Positions 25,611-35,696 are shown, numbered from the stretch's first letter. The stretch: DNA of 64,000 nucleotides from Bacillus_BU sp051233475 (GCF_051233475.1 NZ_JBKFGH010000022.1:111727-175726); one strand, 5' to 3'. Notes: generated from the sequence alone by a model not told the origin. Program-made: numbers and translations.

Positions 25611-26786
25611 CTATTCTAGTGAATTAAGAATTCCACTCTGTTTGATTTGATCTAAAGCTAGCATAATTTGCTCCTCAGGCTGAACAAGAGCAATCCGTAC
25701 ATATCCTTCACCATATTGCCCAAATGCGTTACCTGGAGTAACGACCACATTTGCTTTTTCAATTAATTGCAAGGTAAATTCAGTCGAGGAGTATCCTTCG
25801 GGAATTTTCGCCCAGATAAACATCGATGCCGGCGGGCTATCGATTTCCCAACCGAGCTCCTTTAAACCATTTACCAATAAATCTCTACGGCGTTTATATA
25901 TTAATCTATTATTTTCTAAGTAATTTGAAGCATCGGTGAGTGCTTGTGCTGCTGCTGCTTGCACTGGTAAAAACACTCCATAATCAAGATTTGATTTTAA
26001 CTGCCCCAGTAATTTTAATATTTCAGCATTACCAGCTGCATAGGCTACTCTACACCCTGCCATGCTAAAGCTTTTCGAAAGGGAATTCATTTCAATCCCA
26101 ACTTCTCGAGCCCCGCTGATAGACAAAAAGCTAATTGGCTTTTCTTCAAAATAAAGCTCTGAATAGGCAAAATCATGGAGAACAACTATCCCGTTCTTTT
26201 TGGCAAATGCCACCACCTGTTCAAAAAAACTTGGGGTTGCCAAAGCCGGAACAGGATTTCCCGGAAAATTTAAGATCATCAATTTTGCTTTCGCAATGAT
26301 TTCAGCTGGGATGTCAGCCAAATTAGGCAGAAAGTTATTCTCTGCTAATAGAGGCATTGGATATAAATTAGCCCCCGCCATCATTGCACTGGTTATATAG
26401 GCCGGGTATCCTGGATCTGGTACAAGTATGTAGTCCCCCGGGTTACATAAAACCAGTGGTAGATGAACAAGCCCATCCTGTGAGCCCATTAGGAGTAACA
26501 CTTCCTGGTCTGGATTAACCGCTACGGAAAAGCTTCTATTATAATAGTCCGCCACGGCCTCATTAAATGAAGAAGTCCCCGTCAATGAGTAGGCAAATGC
26601 ATCCTCTTGATCTATTGAATCGGTAAGCTTTTGTCGAACAAAATCAGGCGGCGGAAGATCTGGACTGCCAATGCTTAAATCGATGACACGCTCACCTTTG
26701 GAAAGCTTTCCCTTCTTTAATTGAGTTAACTCAGCAAAAACACTTTGTGAAAATGCATCCATTCGTGCTGCGGCATTAAACTTCAT
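25611..26786 (-). CDS. Class I/II PLP-dependent aminotransferase (often annotated LL-diaminopimelate aminotransferase-like)
   Basis: The product is 391 aa, fold type I. The PLP lysine lies in SLSKSFSMAG (about residue 236), with GSQDGLVHLP and PDPGYPAY for cofactor and substrate binding. The usual NPTNP motif reads NFPGNP. Substrate cannot be read from the sequence. It is close to ypjP and may be cotranscribed with it. Confidence 0.85.
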   Translation of the reverse strand: MKFNAAARMDAFSQSVFAELTQLKKGKLSKGERVIDLSIGSPDLPPPDFVRQKLTDSIDQEDAFAYSLTGTSSFNEAVADYYNRSFSVAVNPDQEVLLLMGSQDGLVHLPLVLCNPGDYILVPDPGYPAYITSAMMAGANLYPMPLLAENNFLPNLADIPAEIIAKAKLMILNFPGNPVPALATPSFFEQVVAFAKKNGIVVLHDFAYSELYFEEKPISFLSISGAREVGIEMNSLSKSFSMAGCRVAYAAGNAEILKLLGQLKSNLDYGVFLPVQAAAAQALTDASNYLENNRLIYKRRRDLLVNGLKELGWEIDSPPASMFIWAKIPEGYSSTEFTLQLIEKANVVVTPGNAFGQYGEGYVRIALVQPEEQIMLALDQIKQSGILNSLE

Positions 26787-26869
26787 TTCGGTTCCTCCAA
26801 TAGTCTATTACACTTGCTTAATACGATATATTATACTCCTATAAAAGATAAAGAAAAAGGAATTGTGGT

Positions 26870-27646
26870 TCATAATTTTTCAATTATTCCAAAATGGAAT
26901 TTAGCGGTTTTTCTTCGAATCACATGAAATCCGTATTTTTCAAAACGCTCACTTCTAAAATGATCCTTAAGAACAATTCTAAACTTTGCCACCCGTAAGG
27001 CTTCCTCAATGATCTGTTTGTTTAAATCATCATGGAGGGCAAAACGGCTCAAGGCTTTTATTCCATCCGATTCGATGACAGGTTCCTCAAACATCGGATC
27101 AAAATACACACAATCAATGCTACTATCTTTTTGTGCTGTTAAAAAATCATAACAGTTGGTGTGGTAGACATGAATTTGGTTCATCGCCTCATTCATTTTC
27201 GTTAATCCGGAATCCCATTTTTGCAAGCCTTCTTGAACCATATAAGATAAGAACGGATTCGCTTCTGTTCCAATAACCTTTCCCGCTTCACCTACAGCAA
27301 AGCTGGCAACGATACTATCGGCAGCAAGACCAAGCGTGCTGTCCAAAAATGACATTCCTGCTTCAAGTCTCGTAGCTTCAAGGAAAGGATCACGGTCCCC
27401 CTTAAGCAAACGCTTAATTCTAAACATGGCCGAATTTGGATGAAAGAAAAATGGTTCTTCCTCCCCAATAGGATAGAGCTCAAGTCGATTTTTCCCAACG
27501 ACAAGGCAATCATCTTGAATCGCCTCTTGGAGAGCTTTAACCGATTGCTTCTTTCTTGGAAAATAAGTCAGCTTAAGTTCATCGGCGATTTCTTTTGCTT
27601 TCTCGATCATTGCTTCGTTTGTTCTGCCTGCAGTTGTAATAAACAT
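26870..27646 (-). CDS. ypiP: Class I SAM-dependent methyltransferase (YpiP, RsmJ-like)
   Basis: The product is 258 aa. The central motif FLDSTLGLAADSIVAS is the SAM-binding G-loop and YFDPMF is the catalytic DPxF/DPPY-like motif, as in the RsmJ rRNA guanine methyltransferase family. An rRNA or tRNA target is inferred. Confidence 0.85.
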   Translation of the reverse strand: MFITTAGRTNEAMIEKAKEIADELKLTYFPRKKQSVKALQEAIQDDCLVVGKNRLELYPIGEEEPFFFHPNSAMFRIKRLLKGDRDPFLEATRLEAGMSFLDSTLGLAADSIVASFAVGEAGKVIGTEANPFLSYMVQEGLQKWDSGLTKMNEAMNQIHVYHTNCYDFLTAQKDSSIDCVYFDPMFEEPVIESDGIKALSRFALHDDLNKQIIEEALRVAKFRIVLKDHFRSERFEKYGFHVIRRKTAKFHFGIIEKL

Positions 27647-27756
27647 GTTTTCACCTGGATTTTTGATTTATTTTACCTTATTTCTGAATGAATGACTGTA
27701 TAGAATTTTCAACATATTTTATCGGGTTTCGGGTTTCTAGTGATTCTTAAACTAAG

Positions 27757-27785
27757 AAAAAAAGGATGCTGCGGGCATCCTTTTC
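27757..27785 (-). terminator. Intrinsic terminator of the bacilliredoxin gene
   Basis: On the minus strand AAAGGATGC and GCATCCTTTT pair around a short loop, followed by a T run. Confidence 0.8.
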
Positions 27786-27795
27786 GTTACATTCT

Positions 27796-28230
27796 TTAGC
27801 AATTCTGTTCAAAAGCAGCAAGCAGGTTTTCCATAATTGCTTCCATTGAATGTCCTTCTATTTCGTGGCGAGGAATAAAGTGAACGACTTCCTTCCCTTT
27901 TAATAGAGCCATCGATGGTGAAGAAGGTTCATAGCCTGTAAAGTACTCGCGCATTTTAGCCGTTGCTTCTTTTTCTTGTCCGGCAAACACAGTCACTAAG
28001 TGGTCTGGTTTCTTTTCAGATTGCATGATCGCTTGAGTCACGGCAGGACGAGCTAGACCAGCAGCACAACCGCATACAGAATTAACGACCACTAATGTAG
28101 TACCTTCAACATTATCGATAAATTGTTCAACGTCCTCTTCCGTTAACAATTCTTTAAAACCGGCACGAACCAGTTCCTCTCGCATTGGTTTAAGCATTTG
28201 TTTCATGTATTCTTCATAAGCCATTGACAT
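27796..28230 (-). CDS. brxA: Bacilliredoxin BrxA (YphP)
   Basis: The product is 144 aa, the same length as B. subtilis YphP, with a thioredoxin-like fold and the active site CGC in VVVNSVCGCAAG. Bacilliredoxins remove bacillithiol from oxidised protein thiols. The PSPSMALLKGKEVVHFIPRHEIEGH segment regions are family-typical. Confidence 0.95.
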   Translation of the reverse strand: MSMAYEEYMKQMLKPMREELVRAGFKELLTEEDVEQFIDNVEGTTLVVVNSVCGCAAGLARPAVTQAIMQSEKKPDHLVTVFAGQEKEATAKMREYFTGYEPSSPSMALLKGKEVVHFIPRHEIEGHSMEAIMENLLAAFEQNC

Positions 28231-28368
28231 ATAAATTCCCCTTTCTCCTACAGCAATGTTTCCATTATAGTCTATTGCAGTTTATCATATTATATTTAAT
28301 ACAAACAACGTTATGAGCATGTAAAGTTTATTAAATAGGTTGATAACCATCGTATCGATAGCTACGAT

Positions 28369-29517
28369 TTATTCCACGTCTTTGTTTCTTGCTTCGGTCA
28401 TTTGTTTCCACACTGAGCCTTGCGCTTCAGTTCCTCCCTCAATTCGTTCGATTGCCATCTTAATCTGGAGGCTCACTTCAAATTCAGGGTCATTTTCTGC
28501 CTGTTTTAAGGCTGGAAGTGCCCGTTCATCGCCTACTTCATAAAGAAACATGGCCGCCCGCCACCGGACGAGCTTACTTTCATCTTTTAATGCCTTCATC
28601 ATTTCTTCGGTGGCTTCAGCAAAACCTAAGTCGGACAGACAGTCTCCAGCCGTTCTTCTTACGGTAACCGTTTTATCTCGTAAAGCCCGATATAATAAAG
28701 GCAACACCCTTACATCCTTAACCATTCCCAAATATACGGTTGCAAGTCTGCGAATCGATGGTTTTTCATCGGCTAATGCTTTTTCCAAGAGCGGGAGATG
28801 ACTAAGATCCGGGTCTTCCATTTGCTCTAATCGGCGGTAGCGGTTTCGCCAATCCGGATCATCAAGGTCCTTCAGAGAAACTTTCGTTCGCTTCAGTTGA
28901 TGAAATTGATTAGGACCAGCAGAATTTTGGGCTGCGTTGTTTTCACTTTCTACTAATGCGTTGAGCCTGTCTTGTGGATATGCAGCGAGGAGTTCTTCAA
29001 GAACTTCATGACCAACCTGAGCGATATCGCCGTAGCGGACTCCGAATTCCTTCCACCTTCGCATCATAACAATATTATCATCCGGCTTTTGCACTTTTGC
29101 TATTGCTTCGGTAAACCAATCAGGTAACCCAAAGCGCTTTTCCTCAGTACCGTCATTAAGCTTAATTTGCATCGGGATCCCTTTGAATATTTGAATCTGC
29201 ACATTGATTTCTCCGAAGTGATCGTTATGAGCAGGGCCGTTCGTTCCACTTAGTTCGGCACTTTCACCAAAAGCTTTGCGAACCTGTGGCAAAATTTCCT
29301 TCCAGTCAAATTTCGCATTTCTTTCGACCGCAAGGAAGTCGGCGACATGGTAGACACCTTTAATGCCGTTTATATTTAGGATTGTTTTGATAATCGGTGG
29401 AGCATCTTGGCTTGTTTCTTGTTTATAATTATTGCTTTTCCCCATTGGCAGCTCTTCGTCCAAAATAATTTTCATCGTATTTGGACTTGGCGTTGGTTCG
29501 ATCGCTTTTATTTTCAT
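28369..29517 (-). CDS. ypgR: Conserved virulence factor C family protein (YpgR), HEAT repeats
   Basis: The product is 382 aa. The N-terminal region (about residues 1-90, PTPSPNTMKIIL) matches the NifU/Nfu N-terminal scaffold fold, and the C-terminal half (about 215-365) is built of HEAT/PBS lyase-type repeats (RLATVYLG, RRTAGDCL, RWRAAMFL). Homologues are called CvfC in Staphylococcus; the molecular role is unknown. Confidence 0.88.
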   Translation of the reverse strand: MKIKAIEPTPSPNTMKIILDEELPMGKSNNYKQETSQDAPPIIKTILNINGIKGVYHVADFLAVERNAKFDWKEILPQVRKAFGESAELSGTNGPAHNDHFGEINVQIQIFKGIPMQIKLNDGTEEKRFGLPDWFTEAIAKVQKPDDNIVMMRRWKEFGVRYGDIAQVGHEVLEELLAAYPQDRLNALVESENNAAQNSAGPNQFHQLKRTKVSLKDLDDPDWRNRYRRLEQMEDPDLSHLPLLEKALADEKPSIRRLATVYLGMVKDVRVLPLLYRALRDKTVTVRRTAGDCLSDLGFAEATEEMMKALKDESKLVRWRAAMFLYEVGDERALPALKQAENDPEFEVSLQIKMAIERIEGGTEAQGSVWKQMTEARNKDVE

Positions 29518-29623
29518 TTTCTTTCACCTTTCACACTATCATCGTAGTGATAATTAATCTTATTCTACCATAGCAGTACAGGTGATTTCATTTTTGAAAG
29601 CTTGATAAAGGTTTAACAAAAAA

Positions 29624-29646
29624 AGAGCCCGGTATAGCCCGGACCC
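29624..29646 (-). terminator. Intrinsic terminator of the ABC-F gene
   Basis: On the minus strand GTCCGG and CCGGGC pair around GCTATA and are followed by TCTTTTTTTG. Confidence 0.6.
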
Positions 29647-29682
29647 TACAATCTTTATTGAATCAATCTTCCCATTGGAAAA

Positions 29683-31566
29683 CTACTCGTTTTCAGCCAG
29701 TTCTGATAAGTAGCTCCAGCGCTCAATTAATCTCTCTAATTCCTCATTTAAACTCGTTTCTTCTTCCATTAGGCGCTGAGCCTTTTCAAAGTCGCTTCCG
29801 GTTTTTCCGATTTCCTCAGCTATTTCCTCTAAGCGGGCTTCTACTTTCGCCACATTCGCATCAATTTCTGCCCACTCTTTTTTTTCCATATAGGTCATCT
29901 TTTTCTTTTTTTGCTTTTCAACTTGGGGTTGTTTCTCTATAGTAGGCGCGGTTTTTTCCGGCAGCTTCGCTGATTCCTTTTCTAAGTATTCAGTGTAAGC
30001 GCCAAGATAAGTTTCGATCTCGCCGGCTCCTTTTAAAACTAAAAGTTGGTCAGCAACCTTGTCTAAGAAATAACGATCATGGGAAACCGTAATGACGACA
30101 CCAGGAAAATCTTCAAGATAGTCCTCTAAAACGGTTAAAGTTTGGGTATCTAAGTCATTTGTCGGCTCATCGAGCAAAAGCACGTTTGGTGCAGTTAATA
30201 ATAGCTTTAACAAATACAGACGGCGCTTTTCTCCGCCAGATAGTTTTCTGATCGGAGTACCATGTGTATTTAGCGGGAATAAAAATCGTTCCAGCATTTG
30301 AGCAGCGGAAATAGTCTTGCCATCTGACGTCTGGATGATTTCAGCCGTTTCTTTCACGTATTCGATCATCCGCATATTTTCGTCCATATCTTCATTCTCT
30401 TGGGTATAATAGGCAAGTTTTACCGTTTGTCCGACAATCATTTCGCCCGAGTCTAGCGGGATTTTGCCTGCCAAAATATTTAACACGGTTGATTTACCGG
30501 TTCCGTTTCGGCCAATAATCCCAATGCGATCGCCAGGCTTAATTAACCAATCGAAATCCTTCAAGATTGTAAGACTGCTGTATTGCTTTGATGCAGATGT
30601 TAATTCAAACACCTGCTTACCGAGCCGGCTGCCATTTAAAGAAATATCGAGTTTTTCAGCGCCTTTAACAGCCGAGAGCTGTTCATCCAGCTTATCAAAG
30701 CGTTGTATCCGCGCTTTTTGCTTCGTACTTCTCGCCTTTGCCCCCCGTCTGATCCATTCCAGTTCACGACGGTACAGGTTTCTTTGTTTTTCTAAAGTGG
30801 CTGCTTCATTTTCTTCGCGGACTGCTTTAGCTTCCAGAAATGCAGCATAGTTTCCTTTATAACTATAAAGAGATCCTTTATCTAATTCAAAAATGCGGTT
30901 GGTGACTCGATCGAGAAAATAACGGTCATGAGTTACCAGCAAAAGGGCCCCTTGGTAGCGGCTTAAATAGTCCTCAAGCCATTTGACAGACTCATAGTCA
31001 AGATGGTTGGTTGGTTCATCCAAAATCAGCAGGTCTGGAGCCTGGATTAATACTTGAGCCAGCGCTACTCGTTTCTTTTGTCCACCCGACAATTCTCCGA
31101 TTTTCTTTTGAAAATCATCTATACCCAGCTTAGTTAAAATCGATTTTGCATTTGCACTGGCATCCCATGCATTTTCTGCATCCATTCGTTTTTGAAAATC
31201 AAACAGCCGCTGTTGAATGGCCGAACTTTCCGGATTTTCATTTAGGTCAAGCAAGGCCTGCTCATACTCGCGCAACAGCTTAAGGACTTGAGCATCTCCC
31301 TCAAACACCTGCTCTAACACCGTTAGCTCTCCCGTAAACTCTGGCTGTTGTGATAAATAGGAGATTCGATAATCTTTTGCCTTTACCAAATCCCCTGTAT
31401 CAGGTAAATCAATTCCTGCAACAATTTTTAATAAGGATGATTTTCCGGTTCCGTTTACGCCGATTAAACCAACCCGTTCTTTTTCGGTGATTGTGAAAGA
31501 AAGGTCAGTGAACAGCTGTTTATCCCCGTACGTTTTCGTTACATTTTCAATTGAAATCATTTTCAT
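29683..31566 (-). CDS. yfmR: ABC-F family ATPase (Uup/YfmR-like)
   Basis: The product is 627 aa from the ATG at 31564-31566, which overlaps the ypgQ stop (ATGA); the five codons upstream are unlikely. It has two ABC domains with Walker A GVNGTGKSSLL and GRNGTGKSTVL, signatures LSGGQKKR and LSGGEKRR, an inter-domain linker with ARSTKQKAR, and a C-terminal coiled coil (about 540-627). There are no membrane segments. ABC-F proteins of this type act on the ribosome, relieving stalled elongation. Confidence 0.93.
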   Translation of the reverse strand: MKMISIENVTKTYGDKQLFTDLSFTITEKERVGLIGVNGTGKSSLLKIVAGIDLPDTGDLVKAKDYRISYLSQQPEFTGELTVLEQVFEGDAQVLKLLREYEQALLDLNENPESSAIQQRLFDFQKRMDAENAWDASANAKSILTKLGIDDFQKKIGELSGGQKKRVALAQVLIQAPDLLILDEPTNHLDYESVKWLEDYLSRYQGALLLVTHDRYFLDRVTNRIFELDKGSLYSYKGNYAAFLEAKAVREENEAATLEKQRNLYRRELEWIRRGAKARSTKQKARIQRFDKLDEQLSAVKGAEKLDISLNGSRLGKQVFELTSASKQYSSLTILKDFDWLIKPGDRIGIIGRNGTGKSTVLNILAGKIPLDSGEMIVGQTVKLAYYTQENEDMDENMRMIEYVKETAEIIQTSDGKTISAAQMLERFLFPLNTHGTPIRKLSGGEKRRLYLLKLLLTAPNVLLLDEPTNDLDTQTLTVLEDYLEDFPGVVITVSHDRYFLDKVADQLLVLKGAGEIETYLGAYTEYLEKESAKLPEKTAPTIEKQPQVEKQKKKKMTYMEKKEWAEIDANVAKVEARLEEIAEEIGKTGSDFEKAQRLMEEETSLNEELERLIERWSYLSELAENE

Positions 31567-32210
31567 TGTTGACCATTCCATTCGCTAAAAAATAGTTCTA
31601 AATAGTGTTCCATCGTCTGATGGCGTTTTTCTGCCATTTGTTTGGCTGATTCTGTATTTAATTTATCTTTTAATTTTAGTAATTTTTCATAAAAATGGTG
31701 AATAGATGAAGACTTACCGTTCCGGTATTCTTCGAGGGTCATAGTGGATCTGACCTGTAAAGCTGGATCATATAAAGGTTGGCCCTTTTTCCCCCCGTAG
31801 GCAAATGTACGGGCAATTCCTATTGCGCCGATTGCGTCCAATCGATCCGCATCTTGAACAATTTTTGCCTCAAGTGAAGATAACTCTGTTGTTTGTCCAC
31901 CTTTATAGGAAATAGTGGAAATAATATTGATGATCTGATCTTTTTCCTGTTGATTCAAAGGAAGCTGGTCAAGAAAATGATACAGTTTGTTAAAACCCAC
32001 TTCTTCACTTTCATTCAATTTCTCATCCGGAACATCATGAAGCAATGCGGCCATTTCTATTACAAAACGATCTCCTGCTTTTTCATAGTCCGCTATATGT
32101 AAAGCATTTTTACGAACACGGTCAACATGGTACCAATCATGTCCAGTTGAATCTTGTCCAAGCACTTTTTTTACAAACAGCTCCGTTTTGTTAATAATTT
32201 CGTTTTTCAT
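31563..32210 (-). CDS. ypgQ: HD-domain nucleotide pyrophosphohydrolase (YpgQ)
   Basis: The product is 215 aa. It has the HD metal site (HDWYHVDRV and LLHDV) and a later conserved Asp in QDADRLDAIG. B. subtilis YpgQ is described as a manganese-dependent nucleotide pyrophosphohydrolase. It overlaps the ABC-F gene by 4 bp. In B. subtilis ypgQ and ypgR are neighbours; here the ABC-F gene lies between them. Confidence 0.9.
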   Translation of the reverse strand: MKNEIINKTELFVKKVLGQDSTGHDWYHVDRVRKNALHIADYEKAGDRFVIEMAALLHDVPDEKLNESEEVGFNKLYHFLDQLPLNQQEKDQIINIISTISYKGGQTTELSSLEAKIVQDADRLDAIGAIGIARTFAYGGKKGQPLYDPALQVRSTMTLEEYRNGKSSSIHHFYEKLLKLKDKLNTESAKQMAEKRHQTMEHYLELFFSEWNGQQ

Positions 32211-32257
32211 TCATACCTCCAATTGTTATTCCGAAATCTATTTTACCATGAACGATA

Positions 32258-32284
32258 AAAAAAAGTGCCCTTTAAAGAGCACAC
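32258..32284 (-). terminator. Intrinsic terminator after the gene at 32329-32859
   Basis: On the minus strand GTGCTCTTT pairs with AAAGGGCAC, followed by TTTTTTTT. Confidence 0.75.
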
Positions 32285-32328
32285 TAAACTTTTGAATATT
32301 TCCGAGCTTAATGGTCAGCACTGATCCA

Positions 32329-32859
32329 TTACTGAAAGATTTTATTTAATTCCTTAATGGAGGTTATCATGAAATCGACCATTTCAGTCAAATCCTCCAT
32401 ATGACTTTCATAAATTAAGCGATTAAACTTAATCGTAATTTCATTCTTTATATCACTTTGTTTACTTAATGGATTCGCGTGGACGCATTGTTCAATGGTT
32501 CGACCAACACCCCAAATACTATATAAGACACTTTCGATATTTTTAAAATACGATATTTCATTAGGATGTCCACAAACAAATTTTACTGTAACATGACAGC
32601 CCGCACGTTTTTCTGATAGTGCCGCTGGGAGGAGTTCAGCGGCAAGGTTTTCAAGTCCAGCTTCAAGAACCCAGATAGCAGTAATTTTCTTACCTCTATT
32701 ATTACGGTCGACAAATGATATATCGAACTTTCGCTCAAGCTTTGCTAAGTTTATGGTATCGTTTCGGTCGATAACAAGAATCTCGCCTGATAAATCTTTA
32801 TCATAGACAGCCCCTTCGATCACCACTTTAAGATTTTCGAAAGCAGTTGGATCAAACAT
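32329..32859 (-). CDS. Conserved hypothetical protein (176 aa)
   Basis: I do not recognise the family. The start is the ATG at 32857-32859, with GGGAGGAA upstream. The protein is soluble and mixed alpha/beta, with three cysteines, including CGHPN near the middle, and an acidic C-terminal helix. It lies 24 bp downstream of fhs and shares its terminator, so it is probably cotranscribed; a link to one-carbon metabolism is possible but unsupported. Confidence 0.65.
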   Translation of the reverse strand: MFDPTAFENLKVVIEGAVYDKDLSGEILVIDRNDTINLAKLERKFDISFVDRNNRGKKITAIWVLEAGLENLAAELLPAALSEKRAGCHVTVKFVCGHPNEISYFKNIESVLYSIWGVGRTIEQCVHANPLSKQSDIKNEITIKFNRLIYESHMEDLTEMVDFMITSIKELNKIFQ

Positions 32860-32882
32860 TACCAAATTCCTCCCACTATTTA

Positions 32883-34571
32883 TTAAAACAATCCGATTGC
32901 ATTCCCGTTTTGATCTACATCCATATTTAATGCGGCAGGTTGTTTAGGCAAACCTGGCATCGTCATAACATCACCTGTTAACGCGACAATAAAACCAGCA
33001 CCTATTGACGGCTTTAGCTCACGAACATGGACAACAAAATCTGAAGGCCTCCCTAATTTTCCAGGATTATCCGACAGTGAGTACTGGGTTTTCGCCATAC
33101 AAATCGGTATATTTCCCCAGCCGCGCGCTGTAAATTCCTGAATTTGCTTTTGTGCCTTTGCGGAAAACTCAACATCCGCACCACCGTACACCTTTTGAAC
33201 AATTGTTCGAATTTTAACGTCGATTGGATCGGATAAAAGATATAAAGGCCGGAATCGTGATTCTTCTTTATCTAAAACCTCTAGCAGTGTGTTCGCTAGT
33301 TCTACGCCGCCACTGCCACCTTTTTCCCAAACTTCTGTTAAGGCCACCGGGAAGTTATGCTGCCCACAATAAGCCAGTAATTCTTCAATTTCAGCTTCAC
33401 TATCACTGACAAACCGGTTAATCGCCACGACAAACGGTAATCCGAAGCTCTGAATCGTTTCAACATGCTTTTTTAAATTAGCTAGTCCTCTCGTTAATGC
33501 TTGAATATCCTCGAGATGGAGTTCTGATTTTTTCATCCCGCCATGCATTTTTAAAGCACGGATCGTCGCTACGATTACGACAGCCTCAGGTTCAAAACCA
33601 GCGCTTCTTGATTTAATATGTAAAAATTTCTCTGCGCCAAGATCAGCACCAAACCCAGCTTCGGTGACAACGTAATCCGCCAATTTAGCGGCTGCTGTTG
33701 TCGCGATGATACTATTGCAGCCATGAGCAATATTGGCAAATGGACCGCCATGAATAAATGCAGGAGTGTGTTCAATCGTTTGAACTAAATTAGGTTTAAT
33801 AGCATCTTTTAATAATAAAGCTAATACTCCCTCGACCCCGAGCTCTCCTACTGTCACTGGTTGTTGGTCGTAATTATAAGCAATAACCATATTTGAAAGA
33901 CGTCTCTTTAAATCCTCAATATCTGTTGATAAACAAAGAACAGCCATGATTTCCGAAGCAACAGTAATATCGAAACCATCCTCACGCGGGACCCCCTGTG
34001 CTGGTCCACCGAGCCCAATAACAACCTTCCTTAGCGCACGATCATTTAAATCTAAAGCTCGTTTCCAGACAATTCTGCGTTGATCAATTCTTAATTCATT
34101 GCCTTGCTGGAGATGGTTATCAATTAGTGCTGCAAGGGCATTATTGGCCGTTGTAATCGCATGAATATCTCCTGTAAAATGAAGATTAATATCCTCCATT
34201 GGAAGAACTTGAGCATATCCTCCACCGGTGGCTCCGCCTTTAATCCCCATCGTCGGACCTAATGATGGCTCGCGCATCGCAATAACCACTTTTTTCCCTA
34301 ATGCATGAAGGGCATCGCCAAGTCCAACTGTTACAGTGGATTTTCCTTCACCGGCTGGAGTTGGATTAATCGATGTAACTAAAATGATTTTCCCACTTTT
34401 TTTCGTATGTAATTTTGCCAATGCCTCGTTGGAAAGCTTTGCTTTATATTTACCGAACAGTTCGAGGTCATCTTCGGTGAGCCCAATGTTCTTCGCAATT
34501 TCAACAATTGGTTTCATTTTTGACTGCTGGGCAATTTCAATATCTGATTTTTGTCTTATTTGTAATGTCAT
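32883..34571 (-). CDS. fhs: Formate-tetrahydrofolate ligase
   Basis: The product is 562 aa, full length. The ATP-driven enzyme joins formate to tetrahydrofolate. It shows the P-loop TPAGEGKSTVTVGL (about residues 71-84), REPSLGPTMGIKGGA and the C-terminal MTMPGLPKQPAA signature. It is divergent from metA. Confidence 0.97.
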   Translation of the reverse strand: MTLQIRQKSDIEIAQQSKMKPIVEIAKNIGLTEDDLELFGKYKAKLSNEALAKLHTKKSGKIILVTSINPTPAGEGKSTVTVGLGDALHALGKKVVIAMREPSLGPTMGIKGGATGGGYAQVLPMEDINLHFTGDIHAITTANNALAALIDNHLQQGNELRIDQRRIVWKRALDLNDRALRKVVIGLGGPAQGVPREDGFDITVASEIMAVLCLSTDIEDLKRRLSNMVIAYNYDQQPVTVGELGVEGVLALLLKDAIKPNLVQTIEHTPAFIHGGPFANIAHGCNSIIATTAAAKLADYVVTEAGFGADLGAEKFLHIKSRSAGFEPEAVVIVATIRALKMHGGMKKSELHLEDIQALTRGLANLKKHVETIQSFGLPFVVAINRFVSDSEAEIEELLAYCGQHNFPVALTEVWEKGGSGGVELANTLLEVLDKEESRFRPLYLLSDPIDVKIRTIVQKVYGGADVEFSAKAQKQIQEFTARGWGNIPICMAKTQYSLSDNPGKLGRPSDFVVHVRELKPSIGAGFIVALTGDVMTMPGLPKQPAALNMDVDQNGNAIGLF

Positions 34572-34746
34572 TTTTCAATTCCCCCATGGAGTTATCATGT
34601 TAAATTGCTATTTTATTTTACCATTAATTTTGGGTTTCTAATTGAAAATTTATATAAGGTTCACTTTTAATAGGAAAAGATTGAAAATTGATTAGTAATG
34701 TCTATATAATAGAAATAATTGAAAATTCGAACTAGGGGATGATGAC

Positions 34747-35655
34747 TTGCCAATAAAAATACCTAAACTCCTACCTGCGAGAGAAATTCTCGAATCTGAA
34801 AATATTTTTGTTATGGATGATGAACGGGCTAAACACCAGGATATTCGCCCACTCAATATATTAATTTTAAATTTAATGCCCGAGAAAGAACGCACAGAAG
34901 CACAGCTGCTTCGTTTGCTCGGTAACACCTCTTTACAAGTGAATGTTACGTTTTTAAAAACGGCTACCCATGAATCTAAGAATACGAGTAAATACCACTT
35001 GGATCAGTTTTATACAACCTTTTCCGAGATCCGGAACCGTAAATATGATGGGATGATTATAACCGGGGCACCTGTTGAACTGTATTCGTTTGAAGAGGTT
35101 AATTATTGGGAAGAACTTTCCGAAATCATGGAATGGACAAAAACCAATGTAACTTCGACCCTTCATATTTGTTGGGCAGCACAAGCAGCACTGTTTTACC
35201 ATTATGGAATCGGAAAATTTGAATTGCCTAGGAAATGTTATGGGTTATTCTCCCACAGAATATATGACAAAAATGAAAAACTATTGCGAGGGTTTGATGA
35301 TGTGTTTCTTGCCCCACATTCCCGCTATACTGATGTTTCTGCGGAAGCAATCAAGGAATGTAAGCAGCTTAAGCTATTATCAATGTCTGACGAAGCTGGT
35401 GCATTCATCATTTCATCCGTTGATGGCAAACAAATTATGGTCACAGGCCATTTAGAATATGATGCGGATACTCTTGCTGAAGAGTATAACCGTGACATAA
35501 ACAAAGGCTTAGACATTCATGTCCCTGAAAATTATTTTCCAGGAGACAATCCAGAAAATCAACCGGCCAATTTATGGCGCTCTCACGCACATTTATTTTT
35601 CTCGAACTGGTTAAATTATTACGTTTATCAAGAAACCCCATATTTGTGGGATTAA
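34747..35655 (+). CDS. metA: Homoserine O-acetyltransferase (MetA family)
   Basis: The product is 302 aa from a TTG start at 34747 preceded by AGGGGAT. It activates homoserine for methionine synthesis. The catalytic triad is Cys142, His235 and Glu237. Residue 111 is Glu (GAPVE), which in B. cereus MetA selects acetyl-CoA rather than succinyl-CoA. No S-box or T-box is visible in the 175-bp upstream gap. Confidence 0.95.
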   Translation: MPIKIPKLLPAREILESENIFVMDDERAKHQDIRPLNILILNLMPEKERTEAQLLRLLGNTSLQVNVTFLKTATHESKNTSKYHLDQFYTTFSEIRNRKYDGMIITGAPVELYSFEEVNYWEELSEIMEWTKTNVTSTLHICWAAQAALFYHYGIGKFELPRKCYGLFSHRIYDKNEKLLRGFDDVFLAPHSRYTDVSAEAIKECKQLKLLSMSDEAGAFIISSVDGKQIMVTGHLEYDADTLAEEYNRDINKGLDIHVPENYFPGDNPENQPANLWRSHAHLFFSNWLNYYVYQETPYLWD

Positions 35656-35659
35656 TAGT

Positions 35660-35693
35660 TTAAGAGGCTACCAAATGGTTAGCCTCTTATTTT
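35660..35693. terminator. Terminator between metA and the methyltransferase gene
   Basis: AAGAGGCTA and TAGCCTCTT pair, with CCAAATGG in the loop region, followed by ATTTTTG on the plus strand; it lies between converging genes. Confidence 0.8.
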
Positions 35694-35696
35694 TGT

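Noticed and set aside
34572..34746. S-box or T-box riboswitch before metA
   Set aside because: The gap is too short and lacks the conserved core and terminator.
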